This document shows positions 7,668 to 15,925 of a stretch of DNA of 35,082 nucleotides, in pieces. Source of the stretch: Aliirhizobium smilacinae (GTDB lineage Bacteria; Pseudomonadota; Alphaproteobacteria; Rhizobiales; Rhizobiaceae); the NCBI RefSeq assembly GCF_006335145.1, contig NZ_VDMN01000014.1, positions 1 through 35,082 on the forward strand. Direction: 5' to 3'. The notes under the pieces are model-generated. The model did not search any database, was not told the origin of the DNA, and was given only the letters and a program-made list of their open reading frames with translations. The position numbers were made by a program, and so were the translations under genes. Position 1 is the stretch's first letter; the number at the start of each line of letters is the position of its first letter.

Positions 7668-8374
7668 CGGGATCGGTAAAAGACCGTTGGGTTAGGTCTA
7701 GATAGAATTTGAAGCGATACCAATCTTATTGAACGCTATAGAGCGTGAAACCGACGTACAATTTTGGATAGACACCTAAATATTTCCGTACACCCATCAC
7801 CGACTTATAAGTGCTCAAAGCAAATTCTCCTGGTGGGGCTACGCCGATCTCCATGTTTCGGTAGTTGACGATGATATTTTCATGAAAATTGACGCTATGG
7901 GCGTCCCGATCGGCGTTGGCTGCTTCGCCGTTCCAGAGACCGCCAATGCCGATCATCTAATTGCACTACATAATATTGGAGCGAGGCTGAGACCTTCTTC
8001 GACCGAAATGAATATGCGAGGTTCACTGATCTTATTAGATCGGCAAATCTCAATACACCGCATTGAACGGGCTTCAAATCATCAGCATTTCCGGACCAGA
8101 TTCGACGGGAAAGAAAGCCTCCCGGTCGGTCACTCACACTTCTTCTATAAGACGATTTCGGAACGCCAATTTAGTTCGAGGTTACCTGATGCGGGCGAGC
8201 TCAGTTGATTATCCAATGATGAGCCCATGTCATTCAAAACGATCCCTACGGCCTTTTGCAAGGAGCAAAAATAAGAGCGGCTGTCACGTAGGACAATTCC
8301 CTACAGATGCTTTAGATCGCAAGAGTTAAGGATAGTCCGAATATGAAGCCAGGAACGGCGCCGGTGCCCCAGCC
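7668..8374. other. 707-bp stretch without a convincing gene, AT-richer than its surroundings
   Basis: This interval separates the polyol locus from the second transporter. It is visibly richer in A and T than either side. Open frames on both strands are short and overlap each other; none shows a family motif and good start together. One leftward frame is listed separately as a possible gene relic. No RNA gene, repeat or clear terminator was recognised. It could be the scar of a lost gene. Confidence 0.5.
7726..7956 (-). pseudogene. Possible relic of a coding region (76 residues, unrecognised)
   Basis: A 76-residue open frame has protein-like composition (for example HENIIVNYRNMEIGV and MGVRKYLGVYPKLYVGF) but no family that I recognise. 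In-frame stops lie immediately upstream and no ribosome site precedes the ATG. The best reading is the C-terminal remnant of a longer gene or a chance frame. Confidence 0.2.
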
Positions 8375-9430
8375 TCAAAGCCGTCGACCACTTTCCTTAT
8401 CAAATAGGTGAGTCATGCCAGGTTCAGGCATGACGTGGATCAGTTCACCTGGCCGAACTTTCATTCGCTGTCGCAACAATGCGATAATCGGCTGACCTGC
8501 GATACGCAGTAAAAGCTGTGTGTCTGGACCTGTCGGTTCCACAACCTCAACCCGGGCCGACAATCCTTCTGCTGCAAGCGCGAGGTTTTCCGGCCTGATA
8601 CCCCAGAGCACTGCTTGCCCGTGTTGATAGCCTCCAAGATGGCCGGGCATTGAAAGCCGTGTTCCGTCTAAGGTGACCAATGCACCGCCATCGATCCGCC
8701 CTTCCAGAAAATTCATCGCCGGAGACCCAAGAAACCCCGCCACAAAGGCGTTTATGGGGCGATCGTAGAGATCCAACGGGGATCCCACCTGCTCAATCTT
8801 GCCCGACTGCATCACAACAATTCGGTCGGCCATTGTCATGGCCTCGATCTGGTCATGGGTGACATAGACCATCGTACTGCGGAGCCGGATATGCAGCGCT
8901 TTGATTTCAGTGCGCATTTGGACACGCAGCTTGGCGTCGAGGTTGGAAAGCGGTTCGTCGAACAGGAACAGAGCTGGATCGCGAACAATGGCGCGCCCGG
9001 TCGCTACCCGCTGGCGCTGACCGCCGGACAACTGGCCGGGATATCGATCGAGCAGCGGAGACAGCCCGAGGATCTCCGCGGCCTGGTTCACTTTGGTGTC
9101 GATACCGGCCTTGCTTTCTCCACGAAGCTTCAGCGAAAAACCCATATTGGCCCTGACGGTCAAATGCGGATACAGCGCATAGTTTTGGAAGACCATTGCC
9201 ACGTCGCGCTGTTTAGGCGCAAGCCGCGTGACCGGGCGTCCGGCGATCGAAATCTCGCCTGAACTTGCCTCTTCCAACCCGGCGATGAGTCGCAGCAGCG
9301 TCGATTTTCCGCAACCTGACGGCCCGACCAGCGCCACGAATTCCTCGTCGGCCACGTCGAGGCTCACTCCTTTGAGGATTTCCGTCGATCCGAAGGACTT
9401 GCGCAGACCGCGCACGCTCATCGTAGCCAT
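8375..9430 (-). CDS. Sugar ABC transporter ATP-binding protein, UgpC/MalK type
   Basis: 351-residue CUT1 ATPase. Walker A is GPSGCGKST near residue 37, the signature LSGGQRQRV lies near 133, Walker B is LFLFDEPLSNLDA near 154 and the switch His is in VTHD. The C-terminal TOBE-type regulatory domain includes LWGIRPENLAL. It energises the two permeases upstream in the same leftward operon, 25 bp after the second permease. The start MATMSVRGL is acceptable; a second ATG three codons later is possible. UgpC/MsmX-type ATPases sometimes serve several transporters, so it need not be dedicated to this system. Confidence 0.93.
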   Translation of the reverse strand: MATMSVRGLRKSFGSTEILKGVSLDVADEEFVALVGPSGCGKSTLLRLIAGLEEASSGEISIAGRPVTRLAPKQRDVAMVFQNYALYPHLTVRANMGFSLKLRGESKAGIDTKVNQAAEILGLSPLLDRYPGQLSGGQRQRVATGRAIVRDPALFLFDEPLSNLDAKLRVQMRTEIKALHIRLRSTMVYVTHDQIEAMTMADRIVVMQSGKIEQVGSPLDLYDRPINAFVAGFLGSPAMNFLEGRIDGGALVTLDGTRLSMPGHLGGYQHGQAVLWGIRPENLALAAEGLSARVEVVEPTGPDTQLLLRIAGQPIIALLRQRMKVRPGELIHVMPEPGMTHLFDKESGRRL

Positions 9431-9455
9431 GGCAGGAAACCTTTGTTCACATGTG

Positions 9456-10301
9456 TCATTTGATACCTCCGGAAATCAGGCTGCGGACGTAGAAGCGTTG
9501 CATCAGGAGGAAGGGAATCATGCCGATGAGAATGGCGAGGTTGGTCGAGGCGAACAGCCCGCCCCAATCATTCTGCTCGAAATTTATGTTACGTGCGATC
9601 GCCACCTGCACCACCGCGTAGTCGGGATCGCTTGCCGCGACCACAGGCCAGAAGAATGAATCCCATTGCGACAGGAAAAGCATCAGACTGGACGTTGCGA
9701 TCGTCGGCCAGGACAGCGGCATGGCGATGAAGGCCCATATATAAAGCCAGGATGCCCCGTCCACTCGGGCGGCCTCGTAGAAATCTTTGGGAATCGAGGC
9801 GAAGAATTGCCGGAACAGGAAGATGATCATACCGTTTGCCACTTCCGGAATGATCAGCGCCTTATAGCTATTGGTCCATCCAAGCCCGCTGATCAGCACG
9901 TAGAGCGGCATGACGATGGCCTCGAAAGGCATCATGAAGCTGACGATGACAAGCAGGAAAAGCAGGTTTTTGCCTCGGAAATCGAACGCAGCAAAGGCGA
10001 ACCCTGCCAACGCGTTGACGACGAGGCCGAAAACCACCGTGGTGACTGCAACAATGGAAGAATTGCGCAGGGCAAGCGGAAAGTCTCCCGACATCAGCGC
10101 CCGGTAATTGTCCAGCGTCAGGCGGGAGGGTACGAAAGTCCGCCAGCCGAATTCCGAGACCGGCTGGAAAATCTCTGCCTGCGGGCGCAAAGAGGCGAGC
10201 GCCAGCCAGGCCAGCGGACATACTACCGCAAAAGCAAGGATCGACAGGGCACCATAACGAAGGGCGACGGCGAGCGGATTACGGGCGATCGTTTCGGTCA
10301 T
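9456..10301 (-). CDS. Sugar ABC transporter permease, UgpE/MalG type
   Basis: 281-residue inner-membrane permease with six predicted membrane segments, beginning with a hydrophobic stretch at about residues 15-33. The EAA loop EAARVDGASWLYIW near 185 couples it to the ATPase. The protein ends in VRSLISGGIK, usual for this subfamily. Its ATG overlaps the stop of the other permease by 4 nt, so the two are translationally coupled and should form a heterodimer. The substrate is not readable from sequence. Confidence 0.93.
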   Translation of the reverse strand: MTETIARNPLAVALRYGALSILAFAVVCPLAWLALASLRPQAEIFQPVSEFGWRTFVPSRLTLDNYRALMSGDFPLALRNSSIVAVTTVVFGLVVNALAGFAFAAFDFRGKNLLFLLVIVSFMMPFEAIVMPLYVLISGLGWTNSYKALIIPEVANGMIIFLFRQFFASIPKDFYEAARVDGASWLYIWAFIAMPLSWPTIATSSLMLFLSQWDSFFWPVVAASDPDYAVVQVAIARNINFEQNDWGGLFASTNLAILIGMIPFLLMQRFYVRSLISGGIK

Positions 10302-11167
10302 GCTGCGTGATCCTCAGGAGACCTTAGAAGCCGTAGTTCCAGTGCAACAATGATCAGGATGATCATCAACAGGATGGTGGAGATGGCGAGCGAGCGGCCG
10401 AGATCGGAAAAGGTGAAGGCGGACAGATAGGCCTGATACATGAGCACCGACGTCGATCCGCTCGGGCCGCCCGAGGTGAGGATATAAACCGGGGCGAAGA
10501 ACAGAAAGTTGATGGCCGTATCCGCCACCAGCACGAATGCCATCGGCTTGCGCATGAGGGGAAGGGTCACCAGTCGAAACCGCTGCCAAGGTGTAGCGCC
10601 ATCGATCAGCGCTGCCTCCTGCACAGAGGACGGAATGGAATAGAGACCGGCCAGTAGGAACAGCATCCAGTAGCCGGCGCCTTTCCAAGTGGCGATACCA
10701 ATCAGGGTTCCGAGCGCCTGATCCTGGTTCCGATGAAAAGCTTGCGCACCAATGCCGATCCATTCGAGAAAGCCGTTGAACGGTCCCAGATTCCCATCAA
10801 GAAAAAGCCCGAAGAGCACTGCGCTCAAGCCGGTTGACACCGCCATTGGCAGGACGAGCAGCAGGCGGTAGAACCAGATCGCACGGCCCTGCTGGAAGAC
10901 AAGCAGTGCGAGAGCGAACGCGACGGCAAGCTGCAGCGGGTTGATGATCAGGTTGAAGAGTAGCGTGACCTGTAGCGAGCTCCAGAATTCCGCATCCGTG
11001 AACAGATAGGCGAAGTTTTCCAGCCCGACGAAACTCAGATCGCCCATCAGCGACGTTCCGGTCATGCTGCCGGCCACGGCGATGCCGATCGGCGCCAGTC
11101 GGAACACGACAAGTCCGATCAGCGCAGGTGCAAGAAACAGGAACGGTGTCAGGCGGGAGGATAACAT
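10298..11167 (-). CDS. Sugar ABC transporter permease, UgpA/MalF type
   Basis: 289-residue inner-membrane permease with about six membrane segments. The N-terminus reads TPFLFLAPALIGLVVFRL, and the EAA loop QEAALIDGATPWQRF lies near residue 187. It overlaps the next permease by 4 nt and lies 77 bp downstream of the binding-protein gene on the same strand. It forms the channel with the UgpE-type partner. Length and layout are normal for CUT1 systems. Confidence 0.93.
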   Translation of the reverse strand: MLSSRLTPFLFLAPALIGLVVFRLAPIGIAVAGSMTGTSLMGDLSFVGLENFAYLFTDAEFWSSLQVTLLFNLIINPLQLAVAFALALLVFQQGRAIWFYRLLLVLPMAVSTGLSAVLFGLFLDGNLGPFNGFLEWIGIGAQAFHRNQDQALGTLIGIATWKGAGYWMLFLLAGLYSIPSSVQEAALIDGATPWQRFRLVTLPLMRKPMAFVLVADTAINFLFFAPVYILTSGGPSGSTSVLMYQAYLSAFTFSDLGRSLAISTILLMIILIIVALELRLLRSPEDHAA

Positions 11168-11244
11168 GGCAGCCCGATCAGGGTGAAGGATGCTGGCGGC
11201 TCACAGTAGCGGCCGCCAACCGATGGATCAGCAATATTTGGATA

Positions 11245-12507
11245 TCAGCGGTATTTGCGCATTTCGCGATCGATGCTCGTCGCAGCCTTTGTCAGCAAGG
11301 CCTTGACGTCGCCGCCGGTCTGGATGTCCTGCATCGCCGTGCGCAGGAACTCCTCGTATTCGCGGTAACCCGGAGTAATGGGACGTGGCGTCGCGGTATT
11401 GGCCAGCTCGTACTGGACGATCTTCCAGACAGGATCGACGAAGGTGGTCGAGGCACGCTCGTCCCAGATCTGCTTTATCGATGGTGGATACTGGCGAAGG
11501 TCAAACCAGAGGTTCATCGCATCGCGGGTCGACATCCACTTCACAAAGGCCTGAGCCTGTTCCATGTGGGCCGTGCGTGGATTGATCCCGACATGCCAGC
11601 TTCCCGTTGGGGTGACAGGCTTGCCGCCTTTGAAGAATGGATGCGCCACGACGCCGAAGTCGAGATCCTTGAACTTTGCAAAGCCGCCGAGGTTCCAGGT
11701 GCCGCCGAGCACCATCGCCAGCTTGCCGGAGCCGAACATTTCCTGCGTCACGCCCGTCTGGAAGGTGCCAATCGGCGAGACCTTATGAGTGTGGAACAGG
11801 TCCTTGTACCAGGTCATGACATCGACCATGCCGTCACCGTCGACATACCCGGTGGCAGTCAGTCCGTCGTCGCCGATCACCTTCACGCCGCGACTCTGCG
11901 GCAGCGGCAGGAGCTGGTAGGGATTGCTATTTTCGAAGGCGAAGCCGAATTGCGATGTCTCGGGCTTGGTCAGCTTCTTGGCGATGTCCAGCAACCCTTC
12001 CCAAGTCATCCGCTTTTCCGGATCGGCGGAAGGTTCGGGCAGGCCGGCTTCAGCAAACAGCTTCTTGTTGTAGAACAAAAGCTGCGACGAGGTGCCAAGC
12101 GGCAAGGCAAACAGCTTGTCCTTGAATGTACCCTGCACCAGTGTACTTGCGACATACCGGTCGCGCTCGCCGCCGACCAGATTGCCGAGATCGAGGAGAT
12201 GGCCGCGGGCTGCATAGGAGGCTGTCAGTGGGCCATCGACAAGATAAACGTCAGGTGTCGCACTCCGGGCGCTCAGGCGCACTTCCAGTGTCCTGAACAA
12301 TTCGGCGATCGGCAAGCGCTCTTCTGCTATCTTGACGCCGGGAGTCGACGCTTCGAAGCTGGCCATAAGCGGCCTTACCTGTTCTTCGGGCCAGCCCATC
12401 CACGGCACGGACAGGCTCACGGATGTCTGGGCCTGCAGCCGTCCGGCCGAACCCATGATTGCAGCACCGGCAACGCCGGCTAGAAAATGGCGTCTTCCAA
12501 GTTTCAT
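11245..12507 (-). CDS. Sugar-type ABC transporter substrate-binding protein with Tat-like signal
   Basis: 420-residue binding protein of the UgpB/MalE (CUT1) type. The N-terminus MKLGRRHFLAGVAGAAIMG has a twin-arginine motif and a cleavage region near LQAQ, so export as a folded protein by Tat is likely. Body motifs include GTSSQLLFYNKKLFAEAGL and KLAMVLGGTWNLGGF. The ATG at 12507 is chosen because the signal peptide begins there and GGGGA lies just upstream; the frame stays open for about 88 more codons through the promoter region but those encode no family sequence. It is the first gene of the leftward transporter operon and is divergent from a LacI gene. Ligand unknown; the nucleoside hydrolase across the promoter suggests a nucleoside or pentose-like compound. 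Confidence 0.9.
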   Translation of the reverse strand: MKLGRRHFLAGVAGAAIMGSAGRLQAQTSVSLSVPWMGWPEEQVRPLMASFEASTPGVKIAEERLPIAELFRTLEVRLSARSATPDVYLVDGPLTASYAARGHLLDLGNLVGGERDRYVASTLVQGTFKDKLFALPLGTSSQLLFYNKKLFAEAGLPEPSADPEKRMTWEGLLDIAKKLTKPETSQFGFAFENSNPYQLLPLPQSRGVKVIGDDGLTATGYVDGDGMVDVMTWYKDLFHTHKVSPIGTFQTGVTQEMFGSGKLAMVLGGTWNLGGFAKFKDLDFGVVAHPFFKGGKPVTPTGSWHVGINPRTAHMEQAQAFVKWMSTRDAMNLWFDLRQYPPSIKQIWDERASTTFVDPVWKIVQYELANTATPRPITPGYREYEEFLRTAMQDIQTGGDVKALLTKAATSIDREMRKYR

Positions 12508-12582
12508 TTCGATCCCCATCGGTTGGCCGTCTGGCGGAGGCATTTGTTGTTGCTTCTTCCGCAAACTCGGTGCATCAATATT

Positions 12583-12600
12583 TATGCAAACGTGTGCATA
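12583..12600. promoter_or_regulatory. LacI-type operator in the divergent promoter
   Basis: TATGCAAACGTGTGCATA is an 18-bp palindrome with one mismatched pair and a central CG, the classical layout of LacI-family operators. It lies in the 169-bp region between the binding-protein start (12507) and the LacI start (12677). One repressor dimer there could control both the transporter operon and the regulator-hydrolase operon. Confidence 0.7.
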
Positions 12601-12676
12601 GAAACGCATGAACTCTGCCGGATAGTCAAGAGGCAAGTTTCCAGCCACAGATGCTTTGGAAGAGGCAGGGATTGAA

Positions 12677-13690
12677 ATGGCGGATGACGGCAAAAGGGTG
12701 AGAACTTTCGAGGTGGCAGCACTTGCCAATTCCTCGCCGTCCACCGTGTCGCGCGCCTTGGCGGGGGACAAGCGGATATCGGAAGCGACGCGCGAGCGTG
12801 TTCTTGCAGCCGCCCGCGAGCTGAACTACCAACCAAACCTGATTGCCCGAAGCCTGAAGAATGCGAGCACCGGTATAGTCGGTGTCGTGGTCACCGATCT
12901 TGACAACCTCTACCACAGCCACACCCTGAAACTCCTGATCGACGAGATGGGCGACCAGGGCATGGCGCCGCTTGTCTTTGCTTGCAACAGGAACGATCGC
13001 GCCGGTGCGGTTATCGACCGCCTGACGAGTTACCAAGTCGATGCGGTCATCGCGCTGGCCGCGCCCTTCGATGCTGAGATCGTCCGGATTTGCGGCGCGA
13101 GCGGCAAGCCGCTGGTGCTGATGAACAGCTACGAGGGTCCGACAACTATCAACACTGTCGCTGGCGACAGCCGTGCCGGCGGAGCCATGGTCGCGGAACA
13201 CCTCGTCGCCTGCGGAGGGCAGCATTTTGCTTTTTTCGGTGGCGAGGACAGCACCCGGATCAGCCGAGACCGCGAGCTCGGATTCTGCGAGACATTGGGG
13301 AGCCTTGGCCACCGATGCGATCTGCGTACCTCAAGCATTTACGCCTACGACGACGCCCGGCGCGCCGCCGCAGGGCTGCTGGAGGGTCGGCCAGACGCCG
13401 TCTTCTGTGCCAACGATCTTCTTGCATTCGCATTGATGGATTGCGCGCGCCTGCAATTCGGCCGTTCCATTCCTGGCGATCTTCTTGTTGTCGGCTACGA
13501 CAACACCGCCATCGCCGCCTGGCCTTCCTACGACCTGACCAGCGTCGATCAATGCCTCGAGATAATGGCGGCGAAAACGATCGCGACAACACGTGCCATG
13601 ATCGATGATCCAAAGAGAGAACCGACGGTCATGACCGTTCTACCTCGCCTGATACCACGCAATTCCACGACCGTTCCCGGTCGCCTCTAG
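12677..13690 (+). CDS. LacI-family transcriptional regulator of the second transporter
   Basis: 337 residues. The N-terminal HTH is VAALANSSPSTVSRALAGD, the hinge helix RSLKNASTG, and the effector domain begins GIVGVVVTDLDNLYHS. Later marks are PDAVFCANDLLAFALMD and VVGYDNTAIAAWPSY. The ATG at 12677 with AGGGA 6 nt upstream is preferred to a TTG at 12656. It is co-transcribed with the nucleoside hydrolase 8 bp downstream and diverges from the transporter operon. The palindrome at 12583-12600 is its likely binding site, giving autoregulation and control of uptake. The inducer is unknown. Confidence 0.88.
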   Translation: MADDGKRVRTFEVAALANSSPSTVSRALAGDKRISEATRERVLAAARELNYQPNLIARSLKNASTGIVGVVVTDLDNLYHSHTLKLLIDEMGDQGMAPLVFACNRNDRAGAVIDRLTSYQVDAVIALAAPFDAEIVRICGASGKPLVLMNSYEGPTTINTVAGDSRAGGAMVAEHLVACGGQHFAFFGGEDSTRISRDRELGFCETLGSLGHRCDLRTSSIYAYDDARRAAAGLLEGRPDAVFCANDLLAFALMDCARLQFGRSIPGDLLVVGYDNTAIAAWPSYDLTSVDQCLEIMAAKTIATTRAMIDDPKREPTVMTVLPRLIPRNSTTVPGRL

Positions 13691-13698
13691 GAGCAAGC

Positions 13699-14643
13699 AT
13701 GCAGAAAATCCTGATCGACTGCGATCCCGGACACGATGACGCAACGGCCATCATTTACGGCGCGACACATCTGGACCTGGTCGGCATTACCACTGTGTTC
13801 GGTAACCAGACGGTCGACAAGACCACCGCCAACGCCCTGTCGCTGGTCACGCTGCTCGGCCTCGACATACCCGTGGCGCGCGGCTCCGAAGGCCCACTGA
13901 ACGGGGTGGTGCGGCACGGCGGCGATGTGCATGGCAAGACGGGCATGGATGGTGCCGACCTTCCGGCGCCAGACCGGGAAGCCATTGCAACCCACGCCGT
14001 TGATTTCATCATCGAGATGGCGTCCGCGCACCGTGGCGAGCTCGTGATTGTTCCGATCGGGCCTTTCACCAATATCGCGATGGCGATTCGCAAGGAGCCA
14101 CGGCTGACCGAATGGCTGAAGGGTATCAGCGTCATGGGCGGCACGACCCAGGTGGGCAACACGACGCCGGTCTCCGAATTCAACGTCTGGTGTGATCCGG
14201 AAGCGGCCGATATCGTCTTCCGCAGCGGTGTACCACTCTGGATGGTCGGCCTCAACGTTACTCGCCAGGTCGGCGTGACAGAGCAAGATATAACCCGTCT
14301 GATGGAAGGTGGCCCGGTCGCACAGGCTTATGGCGGTCTATTCTCCTTTTTCCGGGAAAGCCTCAACAAGGTGCACGGGCTGTCCACCGCATCGTTGCAT
14401 GACCCGTGCGCGCTGGTACCGTTCATCGCGCACGAAATGATCGATTACCGTCATTGCCATGTGGAAATTTCGCTTGCCGCTGGCCCAACCCGCGGAATGA
14501 CTGTGTGCGACATGCGCCGCCTGACGAACCAGAAGCTCGAGAATATCCAGGCGATGCAGCCCAATAACTGCCATGTGGCGATCGATGTCCGTGGTCGAGC
14601 CTTGGTGGACCATATTTTGCGTGCGATCGTAGAGTGGAAATAA
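13699..14643 (+). CDS. Nucleoside hydrolase, inosine-uridine preferring (IunH) family
   Basis: 314-residue ribonucleoside hydrolase. The calcium-binding signature DCDPGHDDA begins at residue 8. TVFGNQTVDKTTANAL follows, then MGGTTQVGN and SEFNVWCDPEAA, and the C-terminal HDPCAL supplies a further ligand and His. The family cleaves the N-glycosidic bond of nucleosides to ribose and base in the cytoplasm. The ATG has AGGAG 6 nt upstream and follows the LacI gene by 8 bp. Pairing with a CUT1-type sugar transporter rather than a BmpA-type nucleoside transporter is unusual. The base preference cannot be read here. Confidence 0.92.
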   Translation: MQKILIDCDPGHDDATAIIYGATHLDLVGITTVFGNQTVDKTTANALSLVTLLGLDIPVARGSEGPLNGVVRHGGDVHGKTGMDGADLPAPDREAIATHAVDFIIEMASAHRGELVIVPIGPFTNIAMAIRKEPRLTEWLKGISVMGGTTQVGNTTPVSEFNVWCDPEAADIVFRSGVPLWMVGLNVTRQVGVTEQDITRLMEGGPVAQAYGGLFSFFRESLNKVHGLSTASLHDPCALVPFIAHEMIDYRHCHVEISLAAGPTRGMTVCDMRRLTNQKLENIQAMQPNNCHVAIDVRGRALVDHILRAIVEWK

Positions 14644-14820
14644 CACGAACTCGGCTTGCGGCGTAAGTCGCGAGAAACCCTCTCGGGGCCTGTCGTTTGC
14701 ATCACTTTTTCTGTCTCAGTGCGACTTGAGACACGATGCCAGGTTGACGAAGCTGATCCGTTTCAAGCTTGAAGCGGGGATGATTTCATTTTAGCCTGGC
14801 AAGGCAGTAGCATTATAGTT

Positions 14821-14848
14821 TTGAGCGGATGTGAACCTACAACCCTGC
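14821..14848 (-). repeat. tRNA 3'-half-like sequence, copy A
   Basis: The stretch beginning TTGAGCGGATGTGAACCTAC resembles the complement of a tRNA T-arm and variable region (consensus GGATTCGAACC followed by GACC). No complete cloverleaf surrounds it. Similar sequences occur at 15607-15634, 16342-16369 and, more weakly, 20345-20372. It may be a decayed attachment-site or tRNA fragment. Confidence 0.3.
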
Positions 14849-14940
14849 TATTCCGACTCCATCCGACGGATTGCCCCAGTGACGCTCAAGCGAGCCGGGA
14901 GACGTGCGCTGTAACGGGAAAGTTGCCGCGCTATTTGGTT

Positions 14941-14959
14941 GGTGGTAATAATTACTACC
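14941..14959. promoter_or_regulatory. Palindromic operator of the ParDE module
   Basis: GGTGGTAATAATTACTACC is a 19-bp inverted repeat with a single mismatched pair, ending 19 bp before the ParD start codon. Position and form fit an autoregulatory site bound by the ParD ribbon-helix-helix dimer or the ParDE complex. Confidence 0.65.
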
Positions 14960-14978
14960 GAACAAAGTGGAGGCATCT

Positions 14979-15260
14979 ATGCCCAATGTTGAAAAAGTAA
15001 GCGTCTCGATGACCCCGCAACACGCAGAGCTGTTGCGCGATGCCGTTAATAGCGGCGCGTATGCCAGCGGGAGCGAAGTTGTTCGCGAAGCCATGCGTGA
15101 CTGGTCGGCCAAGTGGCTGCAGAAGCGCGACGATATCGCTAAGCTACGTGCGATGTGGGACGAAGGCAAAGCGAGCGGACCTGCCGTCGAAGTGGATTTT
15201 GATGCAGTGCTTGAGGAAGCTCGCCAGGAAGTAAAGTCTCCCGCTCCTCATGCCCGCTAA
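14979..15260 (+). CDS. parD: Type II antitoxin, ParD/CopG family
   Basis: 93 residues. The N-terminal ribbon-helix-helix region (KVSVSMTPQHAELLRDAV, then YASGSEVVREAMRDW) binds DNA. The C-terminal part, about 55-93, is charged and would wrap the toxin. The ATG at 14979 is preferred over an upstream start because GGAGG lies 6 nt before it. It overlaps the toxin gene by 11 bp. It neutralises ParE and, through the palindrome just upstream, probably represses its own operon. Confidence 0.9.
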   Translation: MPNVEKVSVSMTPQHAELLRDAVNSGAYASGSEVVREAMRDWSAKWLQKRDDIAKLRAMWDEGKASGPAVEVDFDAVLEEARQEVKSPAPHAR

Positions 15261-15561
15261 GCTTCTCTGGACGCCGAAGGCGCGTGCCGACATTAAGAAA
15301 ATTTACATTGAGATAAGTCGCGAACGGCCTCTCAGCGCGGAGCGATACTTTGCCAATTTTCGTCGCAAGGCGGAAATGCTCATCGCGCATCCGCGTTTGG
15401 GCGAGCGTCACCCGGAGGTATTCCGTACCGCCCGGATGTTGGTCGAAGCGCCGTATGTCATACTTTACGAGACAAGGCCCGACTCCGACGACGGTCCTGT
15501 TCATGCAGTTGAGATCGTACGAGTAGTGGACGGTCGGCGCGACCTTTCCGCTCTGTTTTGA
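15250..15561 (+). CDS. parE: Type II toxin, ParE family
   Basis: 103 residues of the RelE/ParE fold. Marks are WTPKARADIKKIYIEI at the N-terminus, HPRLGERHPEVFRTARML in the middle and VEIVRVVDGRRDL at the C-terminus. Length is normal for the family and no disruption is seen. ParE members usually poison DNA gyrase, but the activity of this copy is inferred. The start overlaps parD, so toxin synthesis is coupled to antitoxin synthesis. Confidence 0.9.
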   Translation: MPAKLLWTPKARADIKKIYIEISRERPLSAERYFANFRRKAEMLIAHPRLGERHPEVFRTARMLVEAPYVILYETRPDSDDGPVHAVEIVRVVDGRRDLSALF

Positions 15562-15606
15562 GAGCCAAAGGGCTGGGATTAAGCTGTAAGCAAGGTCACG
15601 TTGCTC

Positions 15607-15634
15607 TTGAGCCAATTCGAACCTATGACCCGCA
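15607..15634 (-). repeat. tRNA 3'-half-like sequence, copy B
   Basis: TTGAGCCAATTCGAACCTAT and the following GACCCGCA match the pattern seen at 14821. TTCGAACCTATGACC is close to the complement of a tRNA T-loop and variable loop. It lies 45 bp after parE and before vapB. No full tRNA can be folded around it by eye. Confidence 0.3.
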
Positions 15635-15680
15635 ACGGAGAGATTTCGAATAACATCGCCGCAATCAGGCGTGGATTTCT

Positions 15681-15694
15681 GCACCAAATGGTGC
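15681..15694. promoter_or_regulatory. Palindromic operator of the VapBC module
   Basis: GCACCAAATGGTGC is an inverted repeat with perfect 6-bp arms around AA, 30 bp before the vapB start. It is the expected place for the VapB or VapBC autoregulatory site. Confidence 0.6.
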
Positions 15695-15724
15695 TAGATA
15701 CGCAATGAATTTGCGGAGCTAGCT

Positions 15725-15925
15725 ATGCGATCTACTATAAATCTCGACGATAGTCTCATGGAACGGGCTAAGGCTCTTACAGGAACAAAGGAAACGGCGG
15801 CTCTTGTACGCCAAGCATTGGAGACGCTTGTGCGTGTTGAATCCGGGAAGCGGCTGATCGCTCTTGGTGGCTCTATGCCCGACGCTAAAGCCGCCCCTCG
15901 CCGTCGGAGCCAAGTGGCAAAGTGA
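15725..15925 (+). CDS. vapB: Type II antitoxin, VapB family
   Basis: 66 residues. The start RSTINLDDSLMERAKALTG is the VapB ribbon-helix-helix type, followed by VRQALETLVRVESGKRLIALGG as seen in MazE/VapB-like antitoxins that bind PIN toxins. GGAG lies 8 nt before the ATG. Its stop overlaps the GTG start of vapC by 4 nt. It should bind and silence VapC and repress the operon through the palindrome at 15681-15694. Confidence 0.88.
   Translation: MRSTINLDDSLMERAKALTGTKETAALVRQALETLVRVESGKRLIALGGSMPDAKAAPRRRSQVAK

Larger units (their letters stand above)
14644..14978. other. 335-bp intergenic region before the ParDE module
   Basis: No gene is supported. It holds a short hairpin CGAGA-aaccc-TCTCG (14671-14685) without a T-run, a tRNA-3'-half-like sequence (14821-14848) and the ParD operator (14941-14959), the last two listed separately. 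Confidence 0.5.

Noticed and set aside
11128..12483. Rightward 451-codon open frame
   Set aside because: Antisense to the Tat-exported binding protein; no domain signature.
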